A DNA stretch of 64,000 nucleotides from Faucicola tetraodonis (GTDB lineage Bacteria; Pseudomonadota; Gammaproteobacteria; Pseudomonadales; Moraxellaceae). The translations under genes and the position numbers were made by a program. The stretch lies in the NCBI GenBank assembly GCA_032017425.1, contig DALZPW010000009.1; one strand, given 5' to 3'. The notes beneath the pieces are model-generated. The model saw only the letters and a program-made list of their open reading frames with translations. It was not told the origin of the DNA and ran no database searches. Positions 26,983-35,403 of this stretch are shown one piece after another (position 1 is the first letter of the stretch; each line of letters opens with the position of its first letter).

Positions 26983-28161
26983 TTAAATGGCTGCGCGCAA
27001 AATCCGCTCAGATACTGCCAAATCATTGCTACGATGTTCACCAAGTTTGACCATATTATGTTCTTCTAATTGGCTCAAAATTGGCGCAATTGCAGACGCA
27101 TCAAGGTCGGCATCTGACAATCTCACTGGTAAGCCAAGCTCGCGGAAAAAGTTTTCGGTGTTAACAATCGCTTGCTCGATTTTATCCTCATCGCTACCTT
27201 CAGTGATATGCCAAACGTTTTTGGCGTACTGTAGCAGCTTGTCTTTTTTGCTATCTTTGAGCTCACGCATCACCCCAGGCAACACAATGGTCAAGGTGCG
27301 GGCGTGGTCAATGCCGTGTAGGGAGGTTAATTCATGCCCAATCATATGGGTGGTCCAGTCTTGTGGTACGCCCGTGCCAATGAGACCATTGAGTGCCATT
27401 GTCGCTGTCCACATGATGTTCTTACGCGTTTCCATGTCATTAGGATTGGCTTTGACGGCACGGCCTTCTTCAATCAAGATTTTGAGCAGACTTTCAGAGA
27501 AACTATCTTGGACTTTGGCATTGACTGGGTAAGTCAGATACTGCTCCATCACATGCACAAACGCATCGCCTACACCATTCATCACTTGACGCTCAGGTAG
27601 CGTTAAGGTTTTGGCAGGGTCAAGAATCGAAAACTGTGGGAATACCAGCGGGTTACCAAAAGGCAATTTGGCATGACGCTCACTATGATTGATAACGCCG
27701 CCTGAATTCATCTCTGAACCTGTTGCAGGAATGGTGAGTACAGTACCGAGCGGTAGCGCATTTTGAATATCACGGGTATATCCTTTTAACGCTTCCCACG
27801 CTTTTTCATGGTCTTTGTCGTCATCTAAGGTGGCAGTCAAGGCAACAAATTTGGTGCCATCGAGTACTGAGCCACCGCCGACAGCGAGCAAAAAGTCAAT
27901 GTTGTTGGCATGTACCATATCGACGGCTTTCATCAAAGTATTAAATTCTGGATTTGGCTCAATGCCGCCAAATTCAAAGATTTCACGCTGTTTACCTTGT
28001 AGCGCGGTTTTGACCTCATCGAGTGTGCCGGTTTTTTTGGCAGAGCTGCCGCCATAGGTGATAAGTACACGGGCATTATCAGGGACAAGATTGGCGAGTT
28101 CTTTGATTTGACCTTCGCCAAATACGATACGCACAGGGTTGTAATATTGGAAATTATTCAT
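26983..28161 (-). CDS. Iron-containing (YqhD-like) alcohol dehydrogenase
   Basis: This 392-residue protein is a group III metal-dependent alcohol/aldehyde dehydrogenase. It begins NFQYYNPVRIVFGEGQI, very like E. coli YqhD, and carries the GGGSVLDGTK nucleotide motif and metal ligands in DAFVHVMEQYL and HELTSLHGIDHART. YqhD reduces toxic aldehydes with NADPH; the same role is inferred. The ATG at 28161 has an AAGGAT ribosome-binding site and fits the family N-terminus; in-frame starts further upstream add unrelated sequence. It is divergent from the ene-reductase gene, another electrophile-detoxifying enzyme. Confidence 0.9.
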   Translation of the reverse strand: MNNFQYYNPVRIVFGEGQIKELANLVPDNARVLITYGGSSAKKTGTLDEVKTALQGKQREIFEFGGIEPNPEFNTLMKAVDMVHANNIDFLLAVGGGSVLDGTKFVALTATLDDDKDHEKAWEALKGYTRDIQNALPLGTVLTIPATGSEMNSGGVINHSERHAKLPFGNPLVFPQFSILDPAKTLTLPERQVMNGVGDAFVHVMEQYLTYPVNAKVQDSFSESLLKILIEEGRAVKANPNDMETRKNIMWTATMALNGLIGTGVPQDWTTHMIGHELTSLHGIDHARTLTIVLPGVMRELKDSKKDKLLQYAKNVWHITEGSDEDKIEQAIVNTENFFRELGLPVRLSDADLDASAIAPILSQLEEHNMVKLGEHRSNDLAVSERILRAAI

Positions 28162-28569
28162 GCCGATCCTTAAGAAATTGTTATTGTTAAAACATTGCCA
28201 CTTGTAAAAATGCACCATGGCACTTATTAAGTAAACGTTACGCTCAAACACAGCGCTATCATAGAATAAAATAGTGAAAGCAATTGCAATAATTTGTCTA
28301 AAACTCGCAAAAGCTTTTTAAAAACAAATGTGTTTTAGAAACAGATGCTTGCTAAAACGTAGTCTTTGCTCAAGCTTCTAACAGCAGATTAACCTGTGAA
28401 AATTATGCTGTGACGAAGTTTGATAGCAACGTATATAAGTCTAAAATCCTTATAAACAAGGATGCTGCAACAATTTTTTTATCAAGTTTGTTATGACTTT
28501 TTGTTATAACTTGAAGCTAGCAGCGTCCAATAACTCAACGAAAGATGAATCAACAATCACGAGGAATGT
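28162..28569. other. Divergent promoter region with a candidate operator
   Basis: These 408 bases separate the divergent dehydrogenase and ene-reductase genes. They contain TCAAGTT-N19-AACTTGA (28482-28514), a 7-bp inverted repeat about 55 bases before nemA, and a 6-bp hairpin ATCCTT/AAGGAT (28446-28463). Either could be a regulator site. No regulator gene (NemR- or YqhC-like) is adjacent, and I see no other gene here. Confidence 0.35.
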
Positions 28570-29694
28570 ATGTCTTACTCCGCTCTTCTATCACCGATTA
28601 ACGTGGGCGCGATGCGCTTGCCAAACCGCGTCTTTATGGCGCCATTGACCCGTCTGCGTAGTGCTGATTTGCCAAATGGAACAAAAAATATTGGTGGCTT
28701 GCCAACGCCACTCATGGCAACCTATTATACCCAGCGCGCTAGCAGTGGTTTGATTATCACAGAAGCCACGGATATCTCAGCCGATGCCAAAGGCTACGCA
28801 GGCGCTCCCGGTGTTTTTAGTGACGCACAAATTGCAGGCTGGAAAATGATTGCTGATAGCGTACACCAAGCAGGCGGTCATATCGCTATGCAGCTATGGC
28901 ACACAGGGGTAGTATCGCATTATAGCTTGCGCCCACAAGGTCAGCCGCCTGTATCAGCATCAACCGTGGATTTGGGTGATGCGGTACGCACCTCGTTGAA
29001 AGATGACGAAGGCAAAGTATACCGTGTGACTGCCACGCCAGCCCGTGAGATGACCACCGCAGAAATCAAACAAACCGTCGATGATTTTGCCAGCGCCGCG
29101 CGTAATGCGATTGAAGCAGGCATGGACGCGATTGAAATCCACGGTGCACACGGGTATTTGATTCATCAATTCTTGTATGATAGCGTCAACCAACGCAGCG
29201 ATGAATACGGTGGTAGCTTAGAGAACCGTATGCGCTTTTTGACAGAAATTTTAACCGCAGTCACTAGCGCGATTGGCAGTGACAAAGTGGGTATCCGTAT
29301 CTCGCCACTGGGTCAATTCAATGGCGTGGATGCCGGTAGCGAAGACGATGCGTTAGCAATCATCAAGCTGATTGATAGCTTTAATTTAGCCTATTTACAT
29401 ATCTCTGAGCCAGACTGGGCAGGTGGAAAACCCTTTACCGCAGAATTCCGTCGCCAAATTCGTGATGCTTATCACGGCGTGCTTATCGGTGCTGGTGGCT
29501 ATACCGCAGAAAAAGCAGACGCGCTAATTCGTGATGGCTTAATTGATGCGGTAGCTTTTGGTCGCAGTTATATCGCAAATCCAGATTTGGTTGAGCGTTT
29601 TCACCAGAATGCGCCGCTTAATCAACCAAACCCAGCCACTTTTTATGGTGGCGATCAAGAGGGCTATACGGATTATCCTGCGTTAGCCCAATAA
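28570..29694 (+). CDS. nemA: Old yellow enzyme-type alkene reductase
   Basis: This is an FMN-dependent ene-reductase of the NemA/old yellow enzyme family, which reduces activated alkenes, maleimides and nitro compounds. The 374-residue protein has MAPLTRLRSAD near the FMN site, MQLWHTGVVSH, the substrate-binding motif EIHGAHGYLIHQFL, the DEYGGSLENRMRF signature, and the C-terminal flavin site IGAGGYTAEKAD to VAFGRSYIANPDL. A GAGGAATGT ribosome-binding site precedes the ATG. It is divergent from an aldehyde reductase gene, and the pair suggests an electrophile-stress locus. Confidence 0.9.
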   Translation: MSYSALLSPINVGAMRLPNRVFMAPLTRLRSADLPNGTKNIGGLPTPLMATYYTQRASSGLIITEATDISADAKGYAGAPGVFSDAQIAGWKMIADSVHQAGGHIAMQLWHTGVVSHYSLRPQGQPPVSASTVDLGDAVRTSLKDDEGKVYRVTATPAREMTTAEIKQTVDDFASAARNAIEAGMDAIEIHGAHGYLIHQFLYDSVNQRSDEYGGSLENRMRFLTEILTAVTSAIGSDKVGIRISPLGQFNGVDAGSEDDALAIIKLIDSFNLAYLHISEPDWAGGKPFTAEFRRQIRDAYHGVLIGAGGYTAEKADALIRDGLIDAVAFGRSYIANPDLVERFHQNAPLNQPNPATFYGGDQEGYTDYPALAQ

Positions 29695-29729
29695 TTGTAC
29701 TAGCAAAAATAATCGTATTAGCGAATATG

Positions 29730-29767
29730 AAAACCCCGATTGTGTGACGACATGAGCGGGGTTTTTT
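29730..29767 (+). terminator. Rho-independent terminator after nemA
   Basis: The stem AAAACCCCG/CGGGGTTTT has an 18-base loop and a T run. Confidence 0.8.
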
Positions 29768-29903
29768 ATTGGGCTAATAACACAAACAAATGTTTTTTAC
29801 TAAACTTATCATGAAAGTGACTAGAAAATCTGCTAATAATAATCAAGCGGCAATAGGAAATTGTCATATTAAAAAATAGTCAAACAAAGACAAGGAGAAC
29901 GAA

Positions 29904-30275
29904 ATGAAAAGACGTTTTACAGCCCCATTATTTAGCGCAGCTATAGCCATATTATCGGTAGCGGCAACCACCCAAACTGCCACTGCCGCGACAGCTACTA
30001 AAATTATTTTTCCAAAGGGTAGCTACTGCGCCAGTTATTCAGGTGATTTTAGTAAAACTAAAACTTATAGCCTGTATCTGCTAAAAAACCAAGATTTTGA
30101 AGTGAAAGCCGCCAATATGGAAGATGGTATCCACATCAGAGATGCACGGGGTGTGCTGCGAGGTGAATGGATTGACGACAATACCTATCGTATTCATACG
30201 CGCATGAAAGGTTTGCATTATGTGACCGTACGCAGTCCGTATGGCGACCAACAAGTTGAGTTTTGCGCGTATTGA
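29904..30275 (+). CDS. Small exported protein of unknown function
   Basis: This 123-residue protein has a clear signal peptide (KRR, hydrophobic core, cleavage after about TATAA near residue 29) and a mature beta-rich domain of about 90 residues. Two cysteines, GSYCASY near the start and EFCAY at the end, could close the fold by a disulfide. A faint resemblance to periplasmic lysozyme-inhibitor folds (short beta protein with terminal disulfide) is noted, but I cannot support it by motif. The ribosome-binding site is AAGGAGAACGAA. Function is unassigned. Confidence 0.7.
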   Translation: MKRRFTAPLFSAAIAILSVAATTQTATAATATKIIFPKGSYCASYSGDFSKTKTYSLYLLKNQDFEVKAANMEDGIHIRDARGVLRGEWIDDNTYRIHTRMKGLHYVTVRSPYGDQQVEFCAY

Positions 30276-30301
30276 TTTAGTAAGGTTTGGGGGTTTTGCT
30301 A

Positions 30302-31213
30302 TTAGCCAAAACTTGAAAATACCACCATTAACACCGGTGAGATGATATTGACCAAAAATCCAAAGCTCATGGCAAGCGGTACCACTTCATTTCCCCCTGA
30401 GCTTTGGATGACCGGCAAAGTAAAATCCATGGTGGTCACCCCGCCCAAACCCACCGCCGTGGTTGGGTATTTGCGAATCAGCATAGGGATAAACAGTAGC
30501 GCCGTGAACTCACGTAACAAATCATTGAGTAATGCAACACTCCCCCAAACTGCGCCATACGCATCAGTCATGATAATCCCCGACAACGAATACCAGCCAT
30601 AGCCAGAAGATAGCGCTAAGCCTTGGGTGAAGGTCACATCAGGCATTATCAGTGCGTACAGTAAACCACCGACTGCCACACTGAGACAAAAAATCACACA
30701 GGCTTGTACGCCGCGTTTGTTGACCAATACCTGACGTAACGTCATCCCCGAATGCGACAACTGAAAACCCACCAACAAAATCAGCAAAATCAACAACCCC
30801 TTAATGATGCCATCAATCGGCAAATCCGTTATTGGCAGCAATTTGCCCAGTACAAAACCCAACGCCACACAGCACAACTGAACCAGGCTTCCTGTGATGC
30901 TAAAACCTGCTTGGCTATGCTCATGGGGAAGCGCACGCTGCCAAGGATGCAGCTTGTCAAACATCAGCAAACTGATAAAACCTGTCCCTAGGGTACAAAT
31001 CGCCAATACCGCCACATTGATGCCAATAAACCCAATCTGCGCGCCCAAGTCAGGAATCTGCGATAACGAAAGACCAATAAAGGTTAAAATCACAAACACC
31101 AAGTTGGTCAGTAGCTTGTCTACCAGCGGCATGAATCGTTGCGGTAATGGCAGTAAAAACCCGACCACCAAGGGAGTAAGAATCAGAACAAGGGTGATAA
31201 AGTTTTCTAACAT
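30302..31213 (-). CDS. lysO: Lysine exporter LysO family protein
   Basis: LysO (YbjE) exports lysine and its toxic analogues. The 303-residue protein has about eight to nine membrane segments and the family motifs GMTLRQVLVNKRG, LALSSGYGWYSLSGI, NDLLREFTALLFIPML and TMDFTLPVIQSSGG, which match E. coli LysO closely. The ATG at 31213 gives the family length; a GTG ten codons upstream is also in frame. In E. coli lysO is controlled by ArgP. No lysine riboswitch is recognisable upstream. Confidence 0.9.
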   Translation of the reverse strand: MLENFITLVLILTPLVVGFLLPLPQRFMPLVDKLLTNLVFVILTFIGLSLSQIPDLGAQIGFIGINVAVLAICTLGTGFISLLMFDKLHPWQRALPHEHSQAGFSITGSLVQLCCVALGFVLGKLLPITDLPIDGIIKGLLILLILLVGFQLSHSGMTLRQVLVNKRGVQACVIFCLSVAVGGLLYALIMPDVTFTQGLALSSGYGWYSLSGIIMTDAYGAVWGSVALLNDLLREFTALLFIPMLIRKYPTTAVGLGGVTTMDFTLPVIQSSGGNEVVPLAMSFGFLVNIISPVLMVVFSSFG

Positions 31214-31486
31214 ACCGCGACGCTTCCAGACAGGTTTAAACACAGGCTAATCGCAATATTTTGCAGTTAGCAATTGGTTTAAAAAATTAAAAGTGGCTAT
31301 TGTACCCATAAATGCACCAAGTTGGCGAATATTTGCCATAATGCGTGGTTTAAGCGTGCAATCAATTGTTTGGTAACACATTTGTAGTATGATTGAACAA
31401 ATAGTTGTGTAAGATAAGCACATCCAATCATCTTATGCGTTAGATGACTTTATTAGCCGTTAATTTTTTCAATTTGTAGGATTATT

Positions 31487-32560
31487 ATGAGACATTTTTA
31501 TTTTGATATTGTCTTTACCACGATTGCGCTAGCCATAGCCGCGTGGTGGGGTTTTTCACATGGTGGTGTTGGCACTATGATGTCGGCGCTGTTTGTCACG
31601 CTGATTTTGGCAGTGATGGAGATTTCACTGTCGTTTGATAATGCGGTGGTCAATGCCTCGGTACTCAAAACCTGGGATAAGTTTTGGAAAATGATTTTCT
31701 TGACTGTGGGTATACTCATCGCGGTATTTGGTATGCGTCTGGTATTCCCGATTGTCATCGTCGCAGTGACTGCCGATATGGGCATGATGGATGTCATCAA
31801 CATGGCGCTCAACAACCCGAAAGAATACTCTGCCAAACTGATGGAGCATCATGCAGAGATTGCCGCATTTGGTGGGATGTTCTTGTTGCTCGTCTTTTTA
31901 AACTTCATCTTTGATGAAAAAGAAGTGATGTGGTTTGAATGGCTAGAGCGTAAATTGGCACGATTTGGCAAGGTCGATGCCATGAGCGTGTTTGTCGCAT
32001 TGGTACTATTAATGACCGCCTTATATTGGGTGGAAGACGCCAAAAAATCGGTGGTGTTAACCGCAGGGGTATTTGGTATTTTGATTTATCTAGCCACCAA
32101 TGTGTTATCAAGCCTGTTAGAAGGGGCGGACGATGATGATGAATCAACCCCCAATGTGATTGAAGGCAAAGAAGTAGCGGGCGCGATTGCCAAAGGCGGT
32201 ATCGCAGGTTTCTTGTATCTAGAAGTACTCGATGCATCGTTTAGTTTTGATGGGGTGATTGGTGCGTTTGCCATTACCAATGACGTGATTATCATCATGC
32301 TAGGCCTTGCCATTGGTGCGATGTTTGTGCGATCCATGACCATTTTCTTGGTAGAAAAAGGCACGCTTGATGAGTTTGTTTATCTAGAACATGGCGCGCA
32401 TTATGCGATTGGTGCGTTGGCGGTCATCATGCTATTGGCAACCGTGCATATCGAAGTGCCAGAAATTGTGACGGGTTTGATTGGGATCGCCTTTATCGTA
32501 TGGGCAGTGATTAACTCTATCAGCTACCGTAAGCGCCAAGCAGCTTTGGCGAAACACTGA
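31487..32560 (+). CDS. DUF475/TerC-like integral membrane protein
   Basis: This 357-residue membrane protein belongs to DUF475, a branch of the TerC/LysE-like superfamily. It has about nine membrane helices, paired acidic motifs in membrane segments (VMEISLSFDNAVVNASV near residue 45 and LEVLDASFSFDGVIGAFA near 245), and a cytoplasmic loop EGADDDDES. The paired SFDNAV/SFDGVIGA motifs are the hallmark of TerC-type proteins thought to move or sense metal ions. TerD-domain genes follow on the same strand, separated by a terminator, which fits a Ter-type stress module. Confidence 0.88.
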   Translation: MRHFYFDIVFTTIALAIAAWWGFSHGGVGTMMSALFVTLILAVMEISLSFDNAVVNASVLKTWDKFWKMIFLTVGILIAVFGMRLVFPIVIVAVTADMGMMDVINMALNNPKEYSAKLMEHHAEIAAFGGMFLLLVFLNFIFDEKEVMWFEWLERKLARFGKVDAMSVFVALVLLMTALYWVEDAKKSVVLTAGVFGILIYLATNVLSSLLEGADDDDESTPNVIEGKEVAGAIAKGGIAGFLYLEVLDASFSFDGVIGAFAITNDVIIIMLGLAIGAMFVRSMTIFLVEKGTLDEFVYLEHGAHYAIGALAVIMLLATVHIEVPEIVTGLIGIAFIVWAVINSISYRKRQAALAKH

Positions 32561-32719
32561 AAGACGCTAAAATACGCTAAAAAGACTGAGGCTAATGCCT
32601 AACAGTAGCGGTATTTAAGATGCTGGCTTGAGCTTAATATCCCTTAAGCTTTTGACACATAAATATAACAGCTTAATGGGGCCGAATGGTGGACAAATTC
32701 TATCACCAAAGGTATAGTT

Positions 32720-32753
32720 AAAACGTGGGTTTCGGCTCACGTTTTGTTTTTTT
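32720..32753 (+). terminator. Rho-independent terminator after the DUF475 gene
   Basis: The stem AAAACGTG/CACGTTTT has a 10-base loop and a T tail. The remaining sequence of 32561-32914 is AT-rich with imperfect repeats of AGTCTGGGCG (about 32780-32830) and no gene. Confidence 0.78.
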
Positions 32754-32914
32754 AGGCGATTTTTAACGGTGTCTAATGCTTTTGTCTGGGCGTTTTTAGT
32801 CTGGGCGCGCTTTTGGTCTAGGCACTTGTAGTCTCAGCGTGAAAGGCGTAGGGCATTATAAAGGACATCGATTTTCTTATTTGACTTCAAAAATTTATTA
32901 CAAAGGATAAAACA

Positions 32915-33490
32915 ATGGCAATTAGCTTAACCAAAGGTGGTAATGTTAATTTATCAAAGGAAGCACCGAATTTAACCAACATGGCCGTTGGTCTTGGCTG
33001 GAACCCACGTGCCACTGACGGGCAAGCCTTCGACTTAGACGCGGTCGCGTTTTTGGTCAATGAATCGGGTAAAGTACGGGCAGATGCAGATTTTATTTTC
33101 TTTAACAACCTAAAATCATCTGATGGCTCGGTAGAACATACGGGTGATAACCGCACCGGTGAAGGCGATGGCGATGATGAAGTCATCAAAGTAGATTTAA
33201 CTAAAGTCCCAGCCGATGTAAGCAAAGTGGTATTTTGTGCGGTGATTTATGATGGTCAAGCGCGTAACCAAAACTTTGGTCAAGTAGCAAACGCTTATAT
33301 TCGCATCGTGAATACCCAAGGCGGCGCTGAAGTGGCTCGTTATGATTTGTCAGAAGACAGCAGCACCGAGACGGCGATGATTTTTGGTGAGCTTTATAAG
33401 AACAATGGCGAGTGGAAATTCCGCGCGGTTGGACAAGGTTTTGCTGGCGGTCTAGGACCATTGGCTGCGTCATATGGCGTTGCTGTTTAG
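32915..33490 (+). CDS. TerD-family stress protein (first copy)
   Basis: This 191-residue TerD-domain protein starts MAISLTKGGNVNLSKEAPN and has the signature GLGWNPR, FDLDAVAFLVN, and the calcium-binding stretch HTGDNRTGEGDGDDE. It ends with the typical GGLGPLAASYG. TerD proteins are cytosolic calcium-binding proteins tied to tellurite resistance and stress responses; the biochemical role is unresolved. It has an AAAGGAT ribosome-binding site. It is the more canonical of two TerD copies flanking an AIM24 gene. Confidence 0.93.
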   Translation: MAISLTKGGNVNLSKEAPNLTNMAVGLGWNPRATDGQAFDLDAVAFLVNESGKVRADADFIFFNNLKSSDGSVEHTGDNRTGEGDGDDEVIKVDLTKVPADVSKVVFCAVIYDGQARNQNFGQVANAYIRIVNTQGGAEVARYDLSEDSSTETAMIFGELYKNNGEWKFRAVGQGFAGGLGPLAASYGVAV

Positions 33491-33566
33491 TTTTTTGGCT
33501 AAAAATTTTTAACATTTTTTTAACAATGGGGTGGCATCGGCTTGCCCCTTTTTTTTAGCATAATCA

Positions 33567-33640
33567 TTTTTTTAGCCTGAGCACTTTTTAAGCTTGAGCA
33601 CTTTTTTCAGCCTAAATGCTTTTTTAAGTGCAGCTACTTT
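33567..33640. repeat. Degenerate T-rich tandem repeat of about 17 bp
   Basis: Four imperfect units of the form TTTTTAGCCTGAGCAC follow the first TerD gene, each a T run followed by an AGCxTGAGCA-like core that decays along the array. They contain no open frame and lie upstream of the AIM24 gene. Confidence 0.45.
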
Positions 33641-33682
33641 TATTATCATTTTGCCACCTAGTTTATAAGGATACATTAACCT

Positions 33683-34435
33683 ATGGCAGCGACGTTTAGT
33701 ATGATTGGGACGATTGAGCCATTTTTACATTGTAATCTCAAAAAAGGCGATTCGATTTATTGCGAATCCAATGCCATGGTCATGATGGAGTCAAATCTTG
33801 AGCTTAAAGGTCAGATGCGTGGCGGCATCATGCAAGCTTTGATGCGCCGATTTGCCAATGACGAGTCGATTTTTCAACAGCAAATTGAAGCGGTCAATGG
33901 TGAGGGTGACTGCTTACTGGCGCCCACACTTGATGGTGATATGCAAATTTTAGACGTCGGCGCCAATCAGTATACGCTTAGTGACGGTGCCTTTGTGGCA
34001 GCAACCAATGGTGTTGATTTGCGTGCCAATATCCAGCGCAATTTAGGCGGCGCTGTATTTGGGGATACGGGTGGCTTTATGGTCATGCAAACGCAAGGCC
34101 AAGGTCAGCTTGTGGTATCGGGGTTTGGCTCTTTGTTTGAGATTGATGTCACGCCTGATAAAGATGTGATTATTGATAATGGTCACGTGGTATGCTGGGA
34201 CAGCCGATTGCAATATAGCCTGTCAATGGCAACCAGCCAGAAAAAAGGCTTTTTGGGCAATATCATCAATTCAGTCACGAGCGGCGAAGGCATGGTGCTC
34301 AAGTTCTCAGGTCAAGGCAAAGTAGTGATTTGCTCGCGTAACCGCGATACTTACCAAGGCTGGATTCAAAGTTTACTGGGGTCAAACTCAGGCGGACGCG
34401 GCGGCAATGAAGGTATTTTAGGCGGTTTGTTATAG
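33683..34435 (+). CDS. AIM24/TIGR00266 family protein
   Basis: This 250-residue protein belongs to the AIM24 family (TIGR00266), a beta-helix-like fold of unknown biochemical role. It has the typical elements: KKGDSIYCESNAMVMMESN at the N-terminus, GGIMQALMRRFANDESIF, an internal GDTGGFMVMQTQGQGQLVVSGFG, and the SGEGMVLKFSGQGKVVICSRN end with a glycine-rich tail. AIM24 genes are often found next to terD, as here between two terD copies. No signal peptide is visible. The ribosome-binding site is AAGGATACA. Confidence 0.88.
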   Translation: MAATFSMIGTIEPFLHCNLKKGDSIYCESNAMVMMESNLELKGQMRGGIMQALMRRFANDESIFQQQIEAVNGEGDCLLAPTLDGDMQILDVGANQYTLSDGAFVAATNGVDLRANIQRNLGGAVFGDTGGFMVMQTQGQGQLVVSGFGSLFEIDVTPDKDVIIDNGHVVCWDSRLQYSLSMATSQKKGFLGNIINSVTSGEGMVLKFSGQGKVVICSRNRDTYQGWIQSLLGSNSGGRGGNEGILGGLL

Positions 34436-34517
34436 TCAGTTTGTGCTAAGTTATTAACCTGTTAAAACATAGCTAGATAGAATAGTAAAAAATATAGTAA
34501 CAAATAAGGAAACCAAC

Positions 34518-35126
34518 ATGTCAGTGAATTTATCGAAAGGTCAAAAAATCTCGTTAGAAAAAGAAGCAGGTGGCGCACTCAGCCAAATCAAAATGGGTTT
34601 GGGTTGGGATGTCGGTGCTGCGCCGCAAAAATCAGGTGGATTTTTGGGTAGCTTGTTCGGCGGTGGTGGCAGCGCAGGCGGCAGCATTGACTTGGATGCG
34701 TCGTGTATCATGCTTGATGCCAACAAACAAATGGTGGATGCGATTTGGTTTGGACAATTGCAGTCAAAAGACAGTAGCATACAACACACAGGCGACAACC
34801 GCACCGGCGCTGGCGATGGCGATGACGAAGTGATTAATGTCAACTTATCTCGTATCCCTGACCATGTGCAAGCCTTGGTTTTTACTGTCAATAGCTTTAC
34901 GGGTCAAACTTTTGCCACGGTCAATAATGCGTTTTGTCGTTTGGTGAATGCCAGCAATAACAGTGAAGTTGCCCGTTATGATTTGTCAGCCCAAGGCAGT
35001 CATACCGCGCTAATTTTGGCAAAAATTTATCGCCATAACGGTGAGTGGAAAATGCATGCCATTGGTGAAACCGCGTCAGGTCGTACCTTTCATGATTTGA
35101 TGCCTGCGATTTTACCGCATGTGTGA
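34518..35126 (+). CDS. TerD-family protein with glycine-rich insertion (second copy)
   Basis: This 202-residue TerD-domain protein resembles the upstream copy: MSVNLSKGQKISLEKEAGG, GLGWDV, IDLDASCIMLD and the calcium-binding HTGDNRTGAGDGDDE. It differs by an inserted Gly/Ser-rich loop (SGGFLGSLFGGGGSAGGS, about 39-56) between the first two strands. That loop resembles the GFLGNIINS-type tail of the adjacent AIM24 protein and may be an interaction or flexible segment. The ribosome-binding site is AAGGAAACC and the spacing to the AIM24 gene is 82 bases. A terminator follows. Confidence 0.92.
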   Translation: MSVNLSKGQKISLEKEAGGALSQIKMGLGWDVGAAPQKSGGFLGSLFGGGGSAGGSIDLDASCIMLDANKQMVDAIWFGQLQSKDSSIQHTGDNRTGAGDGDDEVINVNLSRIPDHVQALVFTVNSFTGQTFATVNNAFCRLVNASNNSEVARYDLSAQGSHTALILAKIYRHNGEWKMHAIGETASGRTFHDLMPAILPHV

Positions 35127-35169
35127 CCGCGCTTTTTGATGTGAAGCAATAATGTGAAGCCATAAAGTA

Positions 35170-35196
35170 AGCCCTGTGACAAGCAGGGTTTTTTAT
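35170..35196 (+). terminator. Rho-independent terminator after the second TerD gene
   Basis: The stem AGCCCTG/CAGGGTT has a TGACAAG loop and a T run. Confidence 0.8.
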
Positions 35197-35403
35197 TTTG
35201 ACCACTATTTTTGATAAGTTTGTGTGGATTTTGCGTTGGTGGGTTTTGCATACGGTGTGGGTTTGCTAAAATAGCGGCGATTTAGTTTTGCACTGTTAAA
35301 TTTTACAGTCATTTTTTTAAAATCACTTTCTTAAAATCACTTTAGCGAAGCGAATCAAATAATTTTGTGACAATAAACCACCGCTACAAAGGAATCCAAC
35401 ACC

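Noticed and set aside
31250..31486. yybP-ykoY-type metal riboswitch before the DUF475 gene
   Set aside because: Such elements precede some TerC-like genes, but the conserved core is not visible here.
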